Below are positions 12,530 through 13,591 of a stretch of DNA of 13,591 bases, one piece after another. The DNA lies in contig JASICF010000338.1 of the NCBI GenBank assembly GCA_030044775.1, forward strand, positions 1 through 13,591, read 5' to 3'. The DNA is from Candidatus Sulfotelmatobacter sp. (GTDB lineage: Bacteria > Acidobacteriota > Terriglobia > Terriglobales > Acidobacteriaceae). The translations under genes and the position numbers were made by a program. Position 1 is the first letter of the stretch. The number at the start of each line of letters is the position of its first letter. A model generated the notes under the pieces. The model had not been told where the DNA came from. It saw only the letters and a list, made by a program, of their open reading frames with translations, and did no database searches.

Positions 12530-13591
12530 GCGCTCTCTGAATGCGGGAAATGGCGATAACAAAAAGATTGAGCAACTGAACCGGGCTGTCGACGCGATGT
12601 TGGCCCGTACGGATGGGACGGCTCCGAAGGTCGAACGAGCGATCGAGCCACTGGTGCGCATTGCGGCGGAATTGCGCAATCTGCCGAATGCGAATTTCAA
12701 GGCACGATTGAAATCAGAATTAGGAGGTAAGAAGAGTATGACTACTATTGCCGAGCCGATCGCAGCTGTACGCACGATAGCGTTGCCGTGCCTGGTGTTT
12801 AAGAATGCCGCCAAAGCGATTGAGTTTTACGAGAAAGCTTTCGGGGCAAAGGAACTGTTCCGCTTTGAGCACGAAGGGCACATTCCTCACGCTGAGATAG
12901 CGATTGGAGAGTCGAATGTTGCGCTCAGAGATGAGTGGGCGGAAGGGAACATCTTCAGTGCGGAGACGCTTGGGAATTCGCCGGTTTCGCTCGAGGTGCA
13001 CGTGCCGGATGTAGACGAGTTTGCGAGGCGGGCGGTTGCAGCGGGGATGGAAGTCATTCGTCCGCTGAAGGATCAGTTCTACGGGCGCCGGGATGTCACG
13101 CTGGGCGATCCGTTTGGCTACCAGTGGAGAGGAATAACGGTTAAAGAACAAGTTTCGGTAGAAGAGATGCACCGGCGCATGGAGCAGCTGACAACCGGGC
13201 CCGAGGGCGGACGGATTTCACAGACGGGCGTCGATCCCATTCCGCGTGGCTTTCATAGAGTTACGCCATACATCGTGACGGCGGACGGGGACGCCATGAT
13301 CAACTTTGCCAAGAACGCATTCGGCGCCGAAATTACACTGCGTGCGGAAGGCGGCGGTGCCGGCGGAGTCCACGGTGAGGTTCGCATCGGCGACACCATG
13401 CTGATGATGGGCGGCGGTCTTCCCGGCAAGCCATTTGCCGCCAAGCCACAACTCACTGCACTGCATGTTTATGTGAAAGACACAGACGCAACCTACAAGA
13501 AAGCCTTGCAGGCCGGAGCAACTTCTCTCGGCGCGCCACAGGATCACGAATATGGCGAGCGCGGGGCAAGCGTGAAAGATCCCTTCGGCAA
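12522..13591 (+). CDS. Fusion protein: sigma-linked N-terminal domain plus two VOC domains (partial)
   Basis: The frame is open from ATG 12522 to the window edge, 356 residues so far. Residues 1-70 are charged and helical, ending LVRIAAELRNLPNANFKARL, then KSELGG; short LPxxxFxxxLKxEL segments like this follow ECF sigma genes in other bacteria, which suggests a sigma-interacting part (inference). Residues about 84-204 form a PhnB/glyoxalase-like VOC module (CLVFKNAAKAIEFYEKAFGA, DVTLGDPFGYQW), and about 244-356 a second one (VTPYIVTADGDAMINFAKNA, VKDPFG at the edge). A VSVEEMHRRMEQL linker lies between them. VOC proteins bind metals or small molecules; no substrate can be named. GGAGGG 5 bases before ATG and the 8-base overlap with the sigma gene indicate coupled translation. 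A second start at 12738 is possible. Confidence 0.85.
   Translation, partial: MPKRSLNAGNGDNKKIEQLNRAVDAMLARTDGTAPKVERAIEPLVRIAAELRNLPNANFKARLKSELGGKKSMTTIAEPIAAVRTIALPCLVFKNAAKAIEFYEKAFGAKELFRFEHEGHIPHAEIAIGESNVALRDEWAEGNIFSAETLGNSPVSLEVHVPDVDEFARRAVAAGMEVIRPLKDQFYGRRDVTLGDPFGYQWRGITVKEQVSVEEMHRRMEQLTTGPEGGRISQTGVDPIPRGFHRVTPYIVTADGDAMINFAKNAFGAEITLRAEGGGAGGVHGEVRIGDTMLMMGGGLPGKPFAAKPQLTALHVYVKDTDATYKKALQAGATSLGAPQDHEYGERGASVKDPFG
12723..12740 (+). promoter_or_regulatory. Internal ribosome-binding site and ATG in the VOC fusion gene
   Basis: GGAGG (12723-12727) precedes the in-frame ATG at 12738 (Met73) by 10 bases, exactly at the boundary between the N-terminal domain and the first VOC domain. 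It could yield a separate VOC-only protein. The spacing is on the long side. Confidence 0.35.

Overview
The window is a moderately GC-rich bacterial chromosome segment, densely coded on both strands. No single marker names the organism, but several genes together point to Acidobacteriota (Terriglobia-like soil bacteria). These are a secreted GloVer-repeat propeller protein, a small XRE regulator with the RTGLLRCYxSRVENGH recognition segment, an MXAN_5187-like cytoplasmic protein, a double-length ThyX-like protein, and an ECF sigma factor overlapped by a VOC-fusion gene. This assignment is inference from family knowledge, not a search result.

Layout. From 1 to 3760 every gene is on the minus strand, read right to left: fabG, a GNAT acetyltransferase that appears to have lost its acetyl-CoA core, a secreted dienelactone hydrolase, an XRE regulator with its own near-leaderless promoter, an MXAN_5187-like protein, and a membrane-anchored protein cut by the window edge. 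A compact 124-bp divergent promoter region (3761-3884) separates fabG from the double ThyX-like gene (+), which converges on a secreted NTF2-like protein (-). A secreted seven-repeat GloVer protein (-) follows, with a strong terminator behind it. It is divergent from a plus-strand run of housekeeping genes: cobO (cobalamin adenosylation), accD (malonyl-CoA synthesis), folC (folate polyglutamylation) and plsC (phospholipid acylation). accD, folC and plsC are closely spaced and probably form one operon. A palindromic, tandem-repeat element sits just before accD.

The right end (11478-13591) looks regulatory. A 485-bp gap holds an unlisted 50-residue hydrophobic ORF on the minus strand, several inverted repeats and a good match to an ECF-type promoter. 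Downstream is an ECF sigma factor whose stop codon overlaps the start of a fusion protein: a short N-terminal LPxxxFxxxLKxEL domain followed by two VOC (glyoxalase-fold) domains, running off the window. The arrangement suggests a translationally coupled sigma factor/regulator pair in which a ligand-binding VOC module may be attached to a sigma-controlling segment. This is the best candidate for an under-described system here.

Two metabolic genes also deserve attention. The ThyX-like protein has two ThyX-type halves, neither carrying the full catalytic signature. The GNAT gene lacks about 30-40 residues around the cofactor-binding motif while staying in frame.
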